Assembly: GCF_000317285.1 (NCBI RefSeq)
Contig: NZ_AJLN01000061.1
Span: 102,256-166,255 of the forward strand
Reading direction: 5' to 3'
Source of the DNA: Chlorogloeopsis fritschii PCC 6912
GTDB taxonomy: Bacteria > Cyanobacteriota > Cyanobacteriia > Cyanobacteriales > Nostocaceae
DNA: 64,000 nucleotides
Shown: piece by piece, positions 1 through 8,486 of the stretch
Layout: every line of letters starts with the position of its first letter
Numbering within the stretch: the stretch's first letter is position 1
Notes under the pieces: model-generated
Seen by the model: the letters and a program-made list of their open reading frames with translations, nothing else
Database searches by the model: none
What the model was told of the DNA's origin: nothing
Made by a program: the position numbers and the translations under genes

Positions 1-1
1 A

Positions 2-343
2 TATGCAAAGTTACCAGAAGTTAGACAAAGCCTAAGCGCAAATTTTTCCATAGAAAAACTCACATCAGTCGCATCTGAAAAAGAAACACCTAAAGCTAAA
101 CCTACTAAACCTACAGATAATTACGAGCGAGCCATAATCAAAGCTAAACGCGCGGCAAAACTAGGGCAACTGGCACAATCTAAAGACGAATGGCAAAAGG
201 TTGTTAGTAATTGGGAAGAAGCGATCGCTCTGATGAAAACTGTACCCTACACTAGCCAGAATTACAGTATGGCCCAGCAACTAATTATACAATATCAGTT
301 TCATCTTGAGTTTGCTCAACAATACACCATAGATGGGAATTAA
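2..343 (+). CDS. C-terminal part of an unknown protein (5' end outside window)
   Basis: An open frame runs from the window edge to a TAA at 341-343 and gives about 113 residues without a start codon that looks real. The visible part is a Lys/Pro/Thr-rich linker followed by a helical segment rich in Ala, Lys and Glu (YERAIIKAKRAAKLGQLAQS and then an EEAIALMKTVP stretch). This helical tail has the look of a repeat-containing or SH3/TPR-type protein end that is common in cyanobacterial hypothetical proteins, but I cannot name a family. Codon use and an internal HIP1 site match the neighbouring genes, so it is probably a real gene. Confidence 0.6.
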   Translation, partial: YAKLPEVRQSLSANFSIEKLTSVASEKETPKAKPTKPTDNYERAIIKAKRAAKLGQLAQSKDEWQKVVSNWEEAIALMKTVPYTSQNYSMAQQLIIQYQFHLEFAQQYTIDGN

Positions 344-616
344 AAGGGTATTGGGAAGAGGACACCGTGACACGGGGATAAGGAGGATCGTGATTCACGT
401 TCTTGCCCCTCTGCCCCTGGTGCTCCCTTGCTCCTTGTCCTCTTACTAGCCCCTAGTCCCTAATCCCTATTCTCATGTAAATTTTATATGAATTAAAATC
501 CACAATTGTTTAAAGTTAGCTGTTTGTAATTGTGGTGTAATCACCGAAGAAAAATTGTAGAGAGCAAGTTATATTTGATGTAAATTTTCTGTTGATAACT
601 CTTCACTTCTACAGTT
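344..616. other. Intergenic spacer with low-complexity heptamer-type sequence
   Basis: The first half (about 400-470) is C/T-rich and made of loosely repeated TGCCCC/TCCCTAGT-like words ending in CCCTAGTCCCTAATCCCT. This is the heptamer-type short repeat usual between genes of heterocystous cyanobacteria. The second half is AT-rich and presumably carries the promoter of the next gene. I see no small gene. Confidence 0.5.
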
Positions 617-1168
617 ATGACGCAAGCAAATATTTTGGAACTTGCCAGGCAGGGTGATGCTAAGGCGATCGCATCTCTAATGAACAGCCAACTACAACTT
701 AAAAATGTAACAGTTAAAGTTAACTTCAAGAATACTCAATTAGAGATTAAATTTCAGTCTACCCAAGTGCCGGAACAAGAAAATCTAGTCAAATACGTCC
801 GTCAAGAAATCATGGGTTTGAAGACTGTATGTATTAAAAATGTCAAAGTTTATGGTTTTCAAGAAGGAAAACTTGCACCCTTATGGAGCCAAGAATTAAA
901 TATAGAAGTTCCATTAAATCTCTCTTCATCTAAAAAATGTTTGCTCAATACTAACTGCAAAATCCAAAAGGACTATCAAAATATCTTAAAAAATAAATTT
1001 TTAGAGTTTTCTCTTCTAACTGATAAAAAAACTTTACTGAAAATATTATTATTATTAGCAATAAGCATCTTTATTGCAGGAGAAAGTAGATTATTTAGCT
1101 CAAAGAAAAAATGTATTTTACACAACCACACCACAAGTAAATATATACATATGGAGAATTGTAAATAG
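617..1168 (+). CDS. Hypothetical protein with C-terminal membrane segment
   Basis: This 183-residue protein begins with MTQANILELARQGDAKAIAS, an N-terminal block I associate with cyanobacterial hypothetical proteins that carry a small repeated alpha/beta domain. The first 95 residues alternate predicted helices and strands (LVKYVRQEIMGLKT). A hydrophobic segment near residues 138-157 (TLLKILLLLAISIFIAG) is followed by a short basic, Cys/His-containing tail, so the protein is probably anchored in a membrane by its C-terminus. No catalytic motif is visible. No strong Shine-Dalgarno sequence precedes the ATG. The function is unknown. Confidence 0.6.
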   Translation: MTQANILELARQGDAKAIASLMNSQLQLKNVTVKVNFKNTQLEIKFQSTQVPEQENLVKYVRQEIMGLKTVCIKNVKVYGFQEGKLAPLWSQELNIEVPLNLSSSKKCLLNTNCKIQKDYQNILKNKFLEFSLLTDKKTLLKILLLLAISIFIAGESRLFSSKKKCILHNHTTSKYIHMENCK

Positions 1169-1549
1169 TTACCTTTTAAAGATTATTTTGATTTAAAGTA
1201 CCTACAGTAACTAAACACTAATCCTGAATTGATATATGACTATTAGCTGTTCATGCTAAAAAGTAGTAGACTTTTGGTTACTGAGTACAAACTTTGCAAA
1301 TGATAGCAAGATTTGAATAATTGTCGCAAGAATAGACAAGACAGCAGCAGAAGTTTTTTGTAAACTATATATGATTATTTGCCTTTAGGTAGATTAGATT
1401 CACTTTATAAAACAGTATGTTAGGGTGAATTAAACATATAATTATACAAGGGAGCATCGTAACTAAATCAGTAATTACCAGTAATTTGTATATCAATAAC
1501 TTCAATCCTGATTTAGCCATCGTCTGTTTTATTAACTTCTCTGCAATCC
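1169..1549. other. AT-rich intergenic spacer upstream of the RND operon
   Basis: This spacer of 381 bases holds no convincing gene, hairpin terminator or repeat. It must contain the promoter of the efflux genes that follow, but I could not single out a -10/-35 pair with confidence. No TetR- or MarR-type regulator gene is adjacent. Confidence 0.4.
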
Positions 1550-2869
1550 ATGATACCTCCTCAGCCTCGAACTGAATTTGAAGATAGTGTTCCAGAGACA
1601 GAAATACAGCCACCTCGCCAGAAACGTCGGTGGCTTTGGTTGTTGTTAGCCTTGCTAGGATTAATGGGTGGAGGCTTTTTGTTATGGCGTTTGCTAACTC
1701 CAACGAACACTCAAGCGCCAGCAGGTGCTAATGCTTCACCACAAGCAATACCAGTCAAGGTATCCACTGTACAATCAGGCTTAATTGAAGATAGTTCAGA
1801 GTACATAGCCAGCTTAGAGTCACGTCGCTCGGTAATTCTACAACCAAGAATTCAGGGACAGGTAGCCCAAATATTGGTGAGATCGGGAGATACACTCAAG
1901 CAAGGAGATCCAATTATCCAGATTGATGCAAGACAGCAACAGGCAGCACTCAACAGTGTCAATGCCGCAGCTGATGCAGCGCGATCGCAACTAGAAAATG
2001 CCAGAGCAACTCTTCGTTCTCTAGAAGCAGAACGTGTGTCTAACCTTGCCGATGTGAGATTAAATCAACAAGAATATGATCGCTATTCAAATCTTGCTGC
2101 TCAAGGAGCTGTTTCCCGGCAAACCAGAGATCAGTATGCTAATAGACTGGCGACTGCAAGGGCTAATCTGCGGGCGATCGAATCTAGAATACAAGCACAG
2201 CAAGCTTCTGTCTCCCAAGCAGAAAAATCTTTGCAACAAGCATTAGCAAATACTAAAGAACAAGCTGTTCAACTCCAATACTACAGAATAGAAGCTCCTT
2301 TTGCGGGCACAGTGGGCGATATTCCTGTAAAAGTAGGCGATTTTGTTAACAATTCTACCCAACTAGTGACTATTACTCAAAATCGTCCACTAGAGGTCAA
2401 TATCTCTGTACCGCTTGAGCGCGGATCTCAATTGCGTAAGGGAACGCCAGTGGAAATCATGGATGCTCAAGGTCGCAGTGTTGGTATTAGTCGTGTATTT
2501 TTTATTTCACCTAAAGTTATTAATAACACTCAAGCCATATTGGTCAAAGCCTTGTTTGATAACGCCAAAGGTCAATTAAGGGCTGATGAATATACTAGGG
2601 TGAGAGTGATCTGGAATCAGCGTCCTGGAGTATTAATTCCTACTACGGCAGTGACTCGTGTGGCTGGACAAAATTTTGTTTATGTAGCGCAAATGCAAAA
2701 ATCTCCTCAAGGAGAGTTTCAACAGGTAGCAAAACAAAAGCGTGTGAAGTTAGGCAATATCAAGGGCAATAATTATCAAGTACTGGAAGGATTAGAGCCA
2801 GGAGAAAGAATAATCGTCTCAGGGCTACTTAACCTTACAGATGGAGCGCCCATCAATCCTGAATCTTAA
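1550..2869 (+). CDS. RND efflux periplasmic adaptor (membrane fusion protein)
   Basis: The 439-residue product is an HlyD/AcrA-type adaptor that links an inner-membrane RND pump to an outer-membrane channel. The N-terminal 26 residues are cytosolic and Pro/Arg-rich, followed by a transmembrane anchor at about 27-49. Two lipoyl half-motifs are visible (GQVAQILVRSGDTLKQGDPI near residue 105 and APFAGTVGDIPVKVGDFV near 250), separated by a long Gln/Ala-rich coiled coil. A beta-barrel and membrane-proximal domain complete the protein. It lacks the lipobox of AcrA and is anchored by a TM helix instead. The permease gene follows after 135 bases, so the two form a transporter unit. No tolC-like gene is in the window. 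The substrate cannot be read from the sequence. Confidence 0.9.
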   Translation: MIPPQPRTEFEDSVPETEIQPPRQKRRWLWLLLALLGLMGGGFLLWRLLTPTNTQAPAGANASPQAIPVKVSTVQSGLIEDSSEYIASLESRRSVILQPRIQGQVAQILVRSGDTLKQGDPIIQIDARQQQAALNSVNAAADAARSQLENARATLRSLEAERVSNLADVRLNQQEYDRYSNLAAQGAVSRQTRDQYANRLATARANLRAIESRIQAQQASVSQAEKSLQQALANTKEQAVQLQYYRIEAPFAGTVGDIPVKVGDFVNNSTQLVTITQNRPLEVNISVPLERGSQLRKGTPVEIMDAQGRSVGISRVFFISPKVINNTQAILVKALFDNAKGQLRADEYTRVRVIWNQRPGVLIPTTAVTRVAGQNFVYVAQMQKSPQGEFQQVAKQKRVKLGNIKGNNYQVLEGLEPGERIIVSGLLNLTDGAPINPES

Positions 2870-3004
2870 GTAGAGACTAGGGACTAGGGACTAGGAAGAA
2901 GCTCCAGGGGCAAGAACGTCAAGCACGATTCTCCGTGTCCCCGTGTCTGTGCGTCTCCTTGTCCCTTTGTCCTCTTTCTTCGTGTCCCCAATCCCCAATC
3001 CCCT
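2870..3004. repeat. Heptamer-type repeat between adaptor and permease genes
   Basis: The spacer starts with three near-copies of GGGACTA and ends with CCCCAATCCCCAATCCCCTA directly before the permease ATG. The middle is C/T-rich (CCGTGTCCCCGTGTCTGTGCG). Because the repeat runs up to the start codon, the permease lacks an obvious Shine-Dalgarno sequence. This is the short-tandem-repeat type common between cyanobacterial genes. Confidence 0.65.
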
Positions 3005-6000
3005 ATGTTTGTTGACTTCTTTATTAAGCGACCTGTTTTTACCAGTGTCTGCGCCATCATTATTTTGCTAGTGGGGGCAATTAGCATCCCTACCCTACCG
3101 ACAGAACAGTATCCAGAAATTAGTCCAACTCAAGTAGAGGTTACTGCTAACTACGTTGGTGCAAGCTCTGAAATCGTAGAAAACACCGTTACCACTGTCT
3201 TAGAACGACAGATTAACGGTGTTGAAGGCATGAAGTACATAACTTCTAGCAGCAGTAATAATGGTACTAGTACAATTACAGTTACTTTTGATGCTGCACG
3301 AGATCCAGATATTGCCGCCGTTGATGTGCAAAATCGCGTCTCGCTGGCTGAACCGCAATTGCCAGATCCAGTCAGGCAAACTGGAGTCACTGTCAGAAAG
3401 CAGTCCACTAATATTTTGTTGGCGATCGGATTGTATAGCAGTCAGGGAGAGTATGACAACGTATTTTTAAGTAATTATGCTGACCTCTACATCGCAGATG
3501 CCCTCAAAAGAATCAATGGTGTAAGTGAGGCGCGGATTTTTGGAGAACGTCGCTATGCGATGCGTTTGTGGCTCGATCCAAATCGACTTGCCAGTCGCAA
3601 TCTCACCGCTCAAGATGTCATAGATGCTTTGGAAGAACAAAATATACAGGTAGGTGCGGGACAAATCGGTCAGCAGCCAGCGCCATCTGACCAAATGTAT
3701 CAAATCGACTTACGTGCTATTAGCAGACTTACCGATGTCTCAGAATTTGAAGATATAGTGCTCAAAACAGGCGACAACGGGACACTGGTTAAGCTCAAGG
3801 ATGTAGGAAGAGCCGAATTAGGAGCCGAAAATTATAGTTCGTTCCTGCGATTTAGAGGTAATGAGGGTGTAGGTCTTGGTATATTTACCATCCCAGGAAG
3901 TAATGTGCTAGACGTAGCCAGAGCAGTCAAAGCCGAAATGGAACGACTTTCTCAAAAGTTTCCACCGGGAATGGAGTATCAAGTTGCCTTTGATACCACT
4001 AGCTTTGTAGAAGCCTCGCTCTCGGAAGTAGTCTCTACTTTGTTACTGGCGATCGCTTTGGTAATCCTGGTAATTTTTCTCTTCTTGCAGGATTGGCGCA
4101 CAACCCTAATTCCTGTTGTTACTATTCCCCTGGCACTAATTGGTACATTTGCCTTTGTCAAAGCCTTTAATTTTTCCATCAACACCTTGACATTATTTGG
4201 TCTCACCTTGGCAACAGGGATGGTAGTTGATGATGCCATTGTCGTAGTTGAAGATATTTCGCGCTTGATTCAACAAGAGGGAATGTCGCCGCGTCAGGCA
4301 GCATCAGTGGCAATGCAGGAATTATTCGGAGCAGTAATTGCTACTTCTTTGGTGTTGATGGCTGTATTTGTCCCCGTTGCCTTCTTTCCAGGAGCTACCG
4401 GACAAATATACAAACAATTTGCTTTAACAATTGCTTTTTCGATCACCATTTCTACCTTTCTTGCTATTACCCTCACACCTTCTCTGTCTGCCTTGCTACT
4501 ACGGCGCAGTCCCCCACAGCGCGGCATCTTGGGTTGGATATTTGGCAAGTTTAACTCGTTCCAAGACTCGATGCGCCACAAATATGAGTGGTTCCTCAAC
4601 CGTTTGGTAAGGGTGAAAGCAATTGTCATTGCACTGTTTGTCTTCTCCTTAATATTGACTGGTTGGCTTTATACCCGCGTGCCTACATCATTCCTTCCAG
4701 ATGAAGACCAAGGTTATTTTATTACCATTATTCAAGGGCCAGAGGGCGTTTCGCTGAACTACACCAGCAAAGTGATGCAGCAGGTAGAAGCAGAAATTCT
4801 CAAATTGCCAGAAGTCACAGGCACTTTTGCTGTGGGTGGATTTAGTTTTAGTGGTAGCACAGCTAATAATGGTGTAATTTTTACAACCCTAAAGCCTTGG
4901 GATCAACGCCGCAATCAGCCAGTACAGGCAATTATCGGCAATTTGCGAGGTAAATTATCAGGAATTACTGAAGCAAGAGTTTTGCCAGTCAATCCACCCA
5001 CAATTCGAGGTTTAGGTAGTTTTAGTGGTTTTCAATATCAGCTACAAGATCGAGCTGGTAATAGCGACTTAGAAACCATGCTGCAAGTCATGGGGCAGTT
5101 ACTTCAGCAAGGCAATCAAACACCAGGATTGCAAGCTGTATTTAGCACCTTTGCTGCCAATACTCCCCAAATGTTGATTGAAGTCGATCGCAATCGCGCT
5201 AAGGCTCTCAATGTTGATGTAGATGAAATATTTAATACTCTACAGAGTTACTTAGGTTCGCGGTATGTAAATGACTTTAATTATGAACGGCGCACTTACC
5301 GGGTATACGTTCAAGCAGATGCTCAGTTTCGCTCCAACCCAGAGGATATCAATAAATTGTATGTTCGCTCTGCTGACGATCAAATGATTCCTCTGGGCAA
5401 TCTTGTCAAACTCACTCCTACTACCGGAGCGCAAACAATTAATCACTACAACTTGTTCCGCTCAATTGAAATTAACGGCTCACCAGCTCCCGGTTACAGT
5501 TCGGGGCAAGCAATTCAAGCCATGGAACAAGTATCGCAAAAGGTTTTACCAACAACTTTTGGTTATGAATGGACGGGGATAGCAGCAGAAGAAAAAGAAT
5601 CAGGGGGACTCGCACCTTTAATTTTTGGCTTGGGACTTGTTTTTGTTTTCTTAGTATTAGCTGCCCAGTATGAGAATTATGTTGATCCGTTGATTATTAT
5701 GCTTTCGGTTCCTTTAGCTATCTTGGGGGCACTGTCAGCACAGTCGTTGCGGGGACTTAATAACGATATCTTTTGCCAGGTTGGATTGGTGATGTTGATT
5801 GGTTTGGCAAGTAAAAATGCCATTTTGATTGTGGAATTTGCCAACCAACTACACGAGCAAGGGCTTTCGATTACCAAAGCTGCAGTACAAGCATCTCAAG
5901 AGCGCTTGCGTCCGATTCTGATGACTGCCATTTCTACCTTGTTGGGGATTTTCCCCTTAGTCATTGCCACAGGTGCAGGGGCTGGTAGCCGTCAATCTCT

Positions 6001-6178
6001 GGGTACAGCAGTGTTTGGTGGAATGCTTGTTGCTACCTTCTTAAGTTTGTTTGTGGTGCCAATTTTATATATTGTAATTGGAACAATACGCGATCGCTTG
6101 TTTTCGCGTCGTCGTCCACCTCAACCACCACAACATCTAGAAGATGATGGTCGAGTTTCTACTGAAATATATCGATAA
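3005..6178 (+). CDS. RND multidrug efflux permease (HAE1/AcrB family)
   Basis: The 1057-residue inner-membrane pump has the usual AcrB length and layout: TM1 with the signature FFIKRPVFTSV, a large periplasmic porter loop, TM2-6, a second porter loop and TM8-12. The proton-relay residues of AcrB are present as Asp409-Asp410 (GMVVDDAIVVVEDI) and Lys937 (ASKNAILIVEF). These support a proton-driven drug or lipid exporter rather than a heavy-metal CusA type. It is paired with the adaptor just upstream and followed by a hairpin terminator, so the two genes likely form a complete bicistronic operon. The substrate is unknown. Confidence 0.93.
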   Translation: MFVDFFIKRPVFTSVCAIIILLVGAISIPTLPTEQYPEISPTQVEVTANYVGASSEIVENTVTTVLERQINGVEGMKYITSSSSNNGTSTITVTFDAARDPDIAAVDVQNRVSLAEPQLPDPVRQTGVTVRKQSTNILLAIGLYSSQGEYDNVFLSNYADLYIADALKRINGVSEARIFGERRYAMRLWLDPNRLASRNLTAQDVIDALEEQNIQVGAGQIGQQPAPSDQMYQIDLRAISRLTDVSEFEDIVLKTGDNGTLVKLKDVGRAELGAENYSSFLRFRGNEGVGLGIFTIPGSNVLDVARAVKAEMERLSQKFPPGMEYQVAFDTTSFVEASLSEVVSTLLLAIALVILVIFLFLQDWRTTLIPVVTIPLALIGTFAFVKAFNFSINTLTLFGLTLATGMVVDDAIVVVEDISRLIQQEGMSPRQAASVAMQELFGAVIATSLVLMAVFVPVAFFPGATGQIYKQFALTIAFSITISTFLAITLTPSLSALLLRRSPPQRGILGWIFGKFNSFQDSMRHKYEWFLNRLVRVKAIVIALFVFSLILTGWLYTRVPTSFLPDEDQGYFITIIQGPEGVSLNYTSKVMQQVEAEILKLPEVTGTFAVGGFSFSGSTANNGVIFTTLKPWDQRRNQPVQAIIGNLRGKLSGITEARVLPVNPPTIRGLGSFSGFQYQLQDRAGNSDLETMLQVMGQLLQQGNQTPGLQAVFSTFAANTPQMLIEVDRNRAKALNVDVDEIFNTLQSYLGSRYVNDFNYERRTYRVYVQADAQFRSNPEDINKLYVRSADDQMIPLGNLVKLTPTTGAQTINHYNLFRSIEINGSPAPGYSSGQAIQAMEQVSQKVLPTTFGYEWTGIAAEEKESGGLAPLIFGLGLVFVFLVLAAQYENYVDPLIIMLSVPLAILGALSAQSLRGLNNDIFCQVGLVMLIGLASKNAILIVEFANQLHEQGLSITKAAVQASQERLRPILMTAISTLLGIFPLVIATGAGAGSRQSLGTAVFGGMLVATFLSLFVVPILYIVIGTIRDRLFSRRRPPQPPQHLEDDGRVSTEIYR

Positions 6179-6188
6179 ATTTCCTAAC

Positions 6189-6220
6189 AACCCGGTTTTT
6201 CACTGAAATCGGGTTTTTTT
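6189..6220 (+). terminator. Rho-independent terminator after RND permease
   Basis: The arms AACCCG (6189-6194) and CGGGTT (6210-6215) pair, with an additional inner TTTC/GAAA pairing, and a run of T residues follows. It lies 10 bases after the permease stop codon. Confidence 0.75.
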
Positions 6221-6252
6221 ATATCCAAAAGAGTTGAAAAAAGCAACACACA

Positions 6253-7638
6253 ATGTTAGCAAATTCTATAACCTGGGTGACTTCTTTTACCTCTAGCCAA
6301 ATTATTCCTCTGTTGGCAACTGCCACAGAATCAGACAGTACTGCCATCATGGCAGGAGTGCTAATCAGTTTGATAGTAATTTATCTTGCCAGTATTATTG
6401 GTGCTGAGATTTGTGCCCGCTTAAATATGCCACCAGTTTTAGGACAGCTACTAGGTGGGCTTGTGGTGGGAATTTCTGCTTTTCATTTATTAGTATTTCC
6501 TGAAGGTGGAGGCGATAGTAGTAATTCCCTCATTATTAATTTCTTAATAGCCACTACAGGTTTAAGTTTGGATGGAGCAGTAACTACATTTCAAATCAAT
6601 AGCGAAGTTATTTCGGTATTGGCAGAAATAGGTGTAGTCATTCTGCTATTTGAAATTGGTTTAGAATCAGATTTAAAAGAACTGCTGAAAGTAGGGCCTT
6701 ACTCAGCAATAGTTGCATTAGTAGGAGTAGCCGCCCCCTTTTTTGGCGGTACTTTTGGATTAATTTACTTGTTTGGTGTGCCTACTATTCCGGCAATTTT
6801 CGCTGGCGCTGCTCTTACCGCAACCAGTATTGGGATTACCGCTAAAGTTTTAGCAGAACTGCAATATCTCAATCGTAAAGAAGGCCAAATTATTATTGGT
6901 GCCGCTGTTTTAGATGATGTTCTTGGTATTATTATTCTTGCTGTAGTTGCAAGTCTCGCAAAAACTGGAGAAGTAGAACTGACGAATGTACTATATTTAA
7001 TTGTCAGTGCAGTAGCATTTTTAGTCGGAGCAGTTTTACTCGGTCGTCTTTTCAATCCTTACTTTGTCAAAATTGTCGATGAATTGAGAACTCGCGGGCA
7101 GCTATTAATTCCGGCTTTAATTTTTGCTTTTGTTTTGTCCTATATTGCTACAGCCATTCATTTAGAAGCAATTCTAGGAGCATTTACTGCTGGCTTGGTT
7201 TTAGCAGAAACTCAAAAATGTCGGGCGCTCAAAAACCAAGTTGTTCCTATTGCAGATATATTAGTACCAATTTTCTTCGTGGTTGTAAGTGCCAAAACTA
7301 ATATAGGCGTCTTAAATCCATTTGTACCCGAAAATCGTGAAGGTCTAATTATCGCTGCATTCTTAATTTTGGTAGCAATTGTAGGCAAAGTGATCAGCGG
7401 TTTTACGGTATTTGACCGAGAGGAAACTAATCGGTTAGCAATTGGTGTTGGCATGATTCCACGGGGAGAAGTAGGACTGGTATTTGCAGGTATCGGCTCA
7501 ACAACTGGAGTTTTGTCGGGTTCTTTAGATGCTGCAATTATTGTGATGGTAATTTTGACAACTTTTTTAGCACCACCCTTACTATCATTTGTGTTTCAAA
7601 AGCCTGCACAGGTTTCTGTGGAAACTAAAAAAGGATAA
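6253..7638 (+). CDS. CPA2-family Na+(K+)/H+ antiporter
   Basis: This 461-residue polytopic membrane protein has about 12 hydrophobic helices and the CPA2 ion-binding pair Asp221-Asp222 in AAVLDDVLGII. Other family landmarks are GQLLGGLVVG, LLFEIGLESD and IGVGMIPRGEVGLVFAG. Length and motifs resemble the cyanobacterial NhaS3 type, a Na+/H+ antiporter of thylakoid or plasma membranes, so that is the likely role; K+ transport cannot be excluded. No C-terminal TrkA-N domain is present, unlike KefB/KefC. It lies 74 bases after the RND operon terminator and is probably transcribed on its own. Confidence 0.87.
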   Translation: MLANSITWVTSFTSSQIIPLLATATESDSTAIMAGVLISLIVIYLASIIGAEICARLNMPPVLGQLLGGLVVGISAFHLLVFPEGGGDSSNSLIINFLIATTGLSLDGAVTTFQINSEVISVLAEIGVVILLFEIGLESDLKELLKVGPYSAIVALVGVAAPFFGGTFGLIYLFGVPTIPAIFAGAALTATSIGITAKVLAELQYLNRKEGQIIIGAAVLDDVLGIIILAVVASLAKTGEVELTNVLYLIVSAVAFLVGAVLLGRLFNPYFVKIVDELRTRGQLLIPALIFAFVLSYIATAIHLEAILGAFTAGLVLAETQKCRALKNQVVPIADILVPIFFVVVSAKTNIGVLNPFVPENREGLIIAAFLILVAIVGKVISGFTVFDREETNRLAIGVGMIPRGEVGLVFAGIGSTTGVLSGSLDAAIIVMVILTTFLAPPLLSFVFQKPAQVSVETKKG

Positions 7639-7747
7639 TTAAGAAAGCGTAGGATAAAAGGTAGAAGAGAAAAAAGCTTTTTAACTAGTCTTTTTGAAAT
7701 CGATAAAATTACCTGTGATGTGAATAAAAATGGCAAGTAAAAATCAT

Positions 7748-7939
7748 GTTTTAGAAATCGACCACCGATGGACACAGATAAACACAGATAAATCATCCGT
7801 GTGCATCTGTGTTTATCTGCGGAAAGTTTGTAGACGCTTTGCGGCTTCCCGTAGGGTGCGCCGGTTTCCGGCGTTAGCGTAGCTCCTCGCGGAGCGAGGC
7901 TCAAAGCTTTCCAAGACAGTGGTCGTTATTACCTAAAAC
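7748..7939. repeat. MITE-like inverted-repeat element
   Basis: The outer ends match in inverted orientation as GTTTTAG (7748-7754 and 7933-7939) and CGACCAC (7759-7765) against GTGGTCG (7919-7925). Inside are a second inverted pair (CAGATAAACACAGAT and ATCTGTGTTTATCTG) and a GC-rich block with GAAGCCGCAAAGCGTCTAC on the minus strand, which recurs in variant form near 10253. No coding capacity is present. I could not see a clear target-site duplication. Confidence 0.5.
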
Positions 7940-8084
7940 TTGGAATTTTTTGCAAAAATACTCCTTAAAGTTGATTTACTCTGTTTTGAACAACGAAGAT
8001 TATTACAACTAAATCTGCACAGAAACTTACCAAAAGGGGCGATCGCCTAAGTCAATCAAAGATTGCAGTAGAGGTACACTAGCA

Positions 8085-8480
8085 ATGAAAATCGGTTTAG
8101 CATACACAAGATTACTGGTAAAAGACTGGAAAGCTAGCTTTTTATTCTACAAAGATGTAATGGAATTTGACGTTGCTGTAGAAGATGAAGAAGACGGATA
8201 TGCCGAGTTTAAAGCCGGAGATATGAGGCTAAGTATATTTCGGCGGCAAGAAATGGCGCAACTAATTCACAATGCTGACAAACCACCCCATGCCGAATGT
8301 CAAGATACTGTAGCATTAATTTTTACAGTCCATGATGTGGAAGAAGAGTATCAGCAATTAAGACATAAAGGTGTGAAATTTATCGCACCACCCATGAATA
8401 ATCCCTACTTCGGAATCAAAACGGCTTATCTTCGAGATCCAGACGGAACTTTGATCGGTCTATACCAGCTTTTAGTATGA
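8085..8480 (+). CDS. VOC (glyoxalase/bleomycin-resistance) family protein
   Basis: The 131-residue product has the paired beta-alpha-beta-beta-beta modules of the vicinal-oxygen-chelate fold: an opening IGLAYTRLLVKDWKASFLFY block and a closing FGIKTAYLRDPDGTLIGLYQ block. The strand-3 and strand-8 metal-ligand positions are plausible, but the reaction cannot be assigned; glyoxalase I, dioxygenase or drug-binding roles are all possible. It ends only 6 bases before the next gene and so is probably co-transcribed with the redox-signalling fusion downstream. A HIP1-like site lies in its leader. Confidence 0.8.
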   Translation: MKIGLAYTRLLVKDWKASFLFYKDVMEFDVAVEDEEDGYAEFKAGDMRLSIFRRQEMAQLIHNADKPPHAECQDTVALIFTVHDVEEEYQQLRHKGVKFIAPPMNNPYFGIKTAYLRDPDGTLIGLYQLLV

Positions 8481-8486
8481 GGGAAT

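Noticed and set aside
3151..6000. Antisense open frames within the RND permease
   Set aside because: They mirror the codon pattern of the real gene, have no RBS or recognisable motifs and are shadows.
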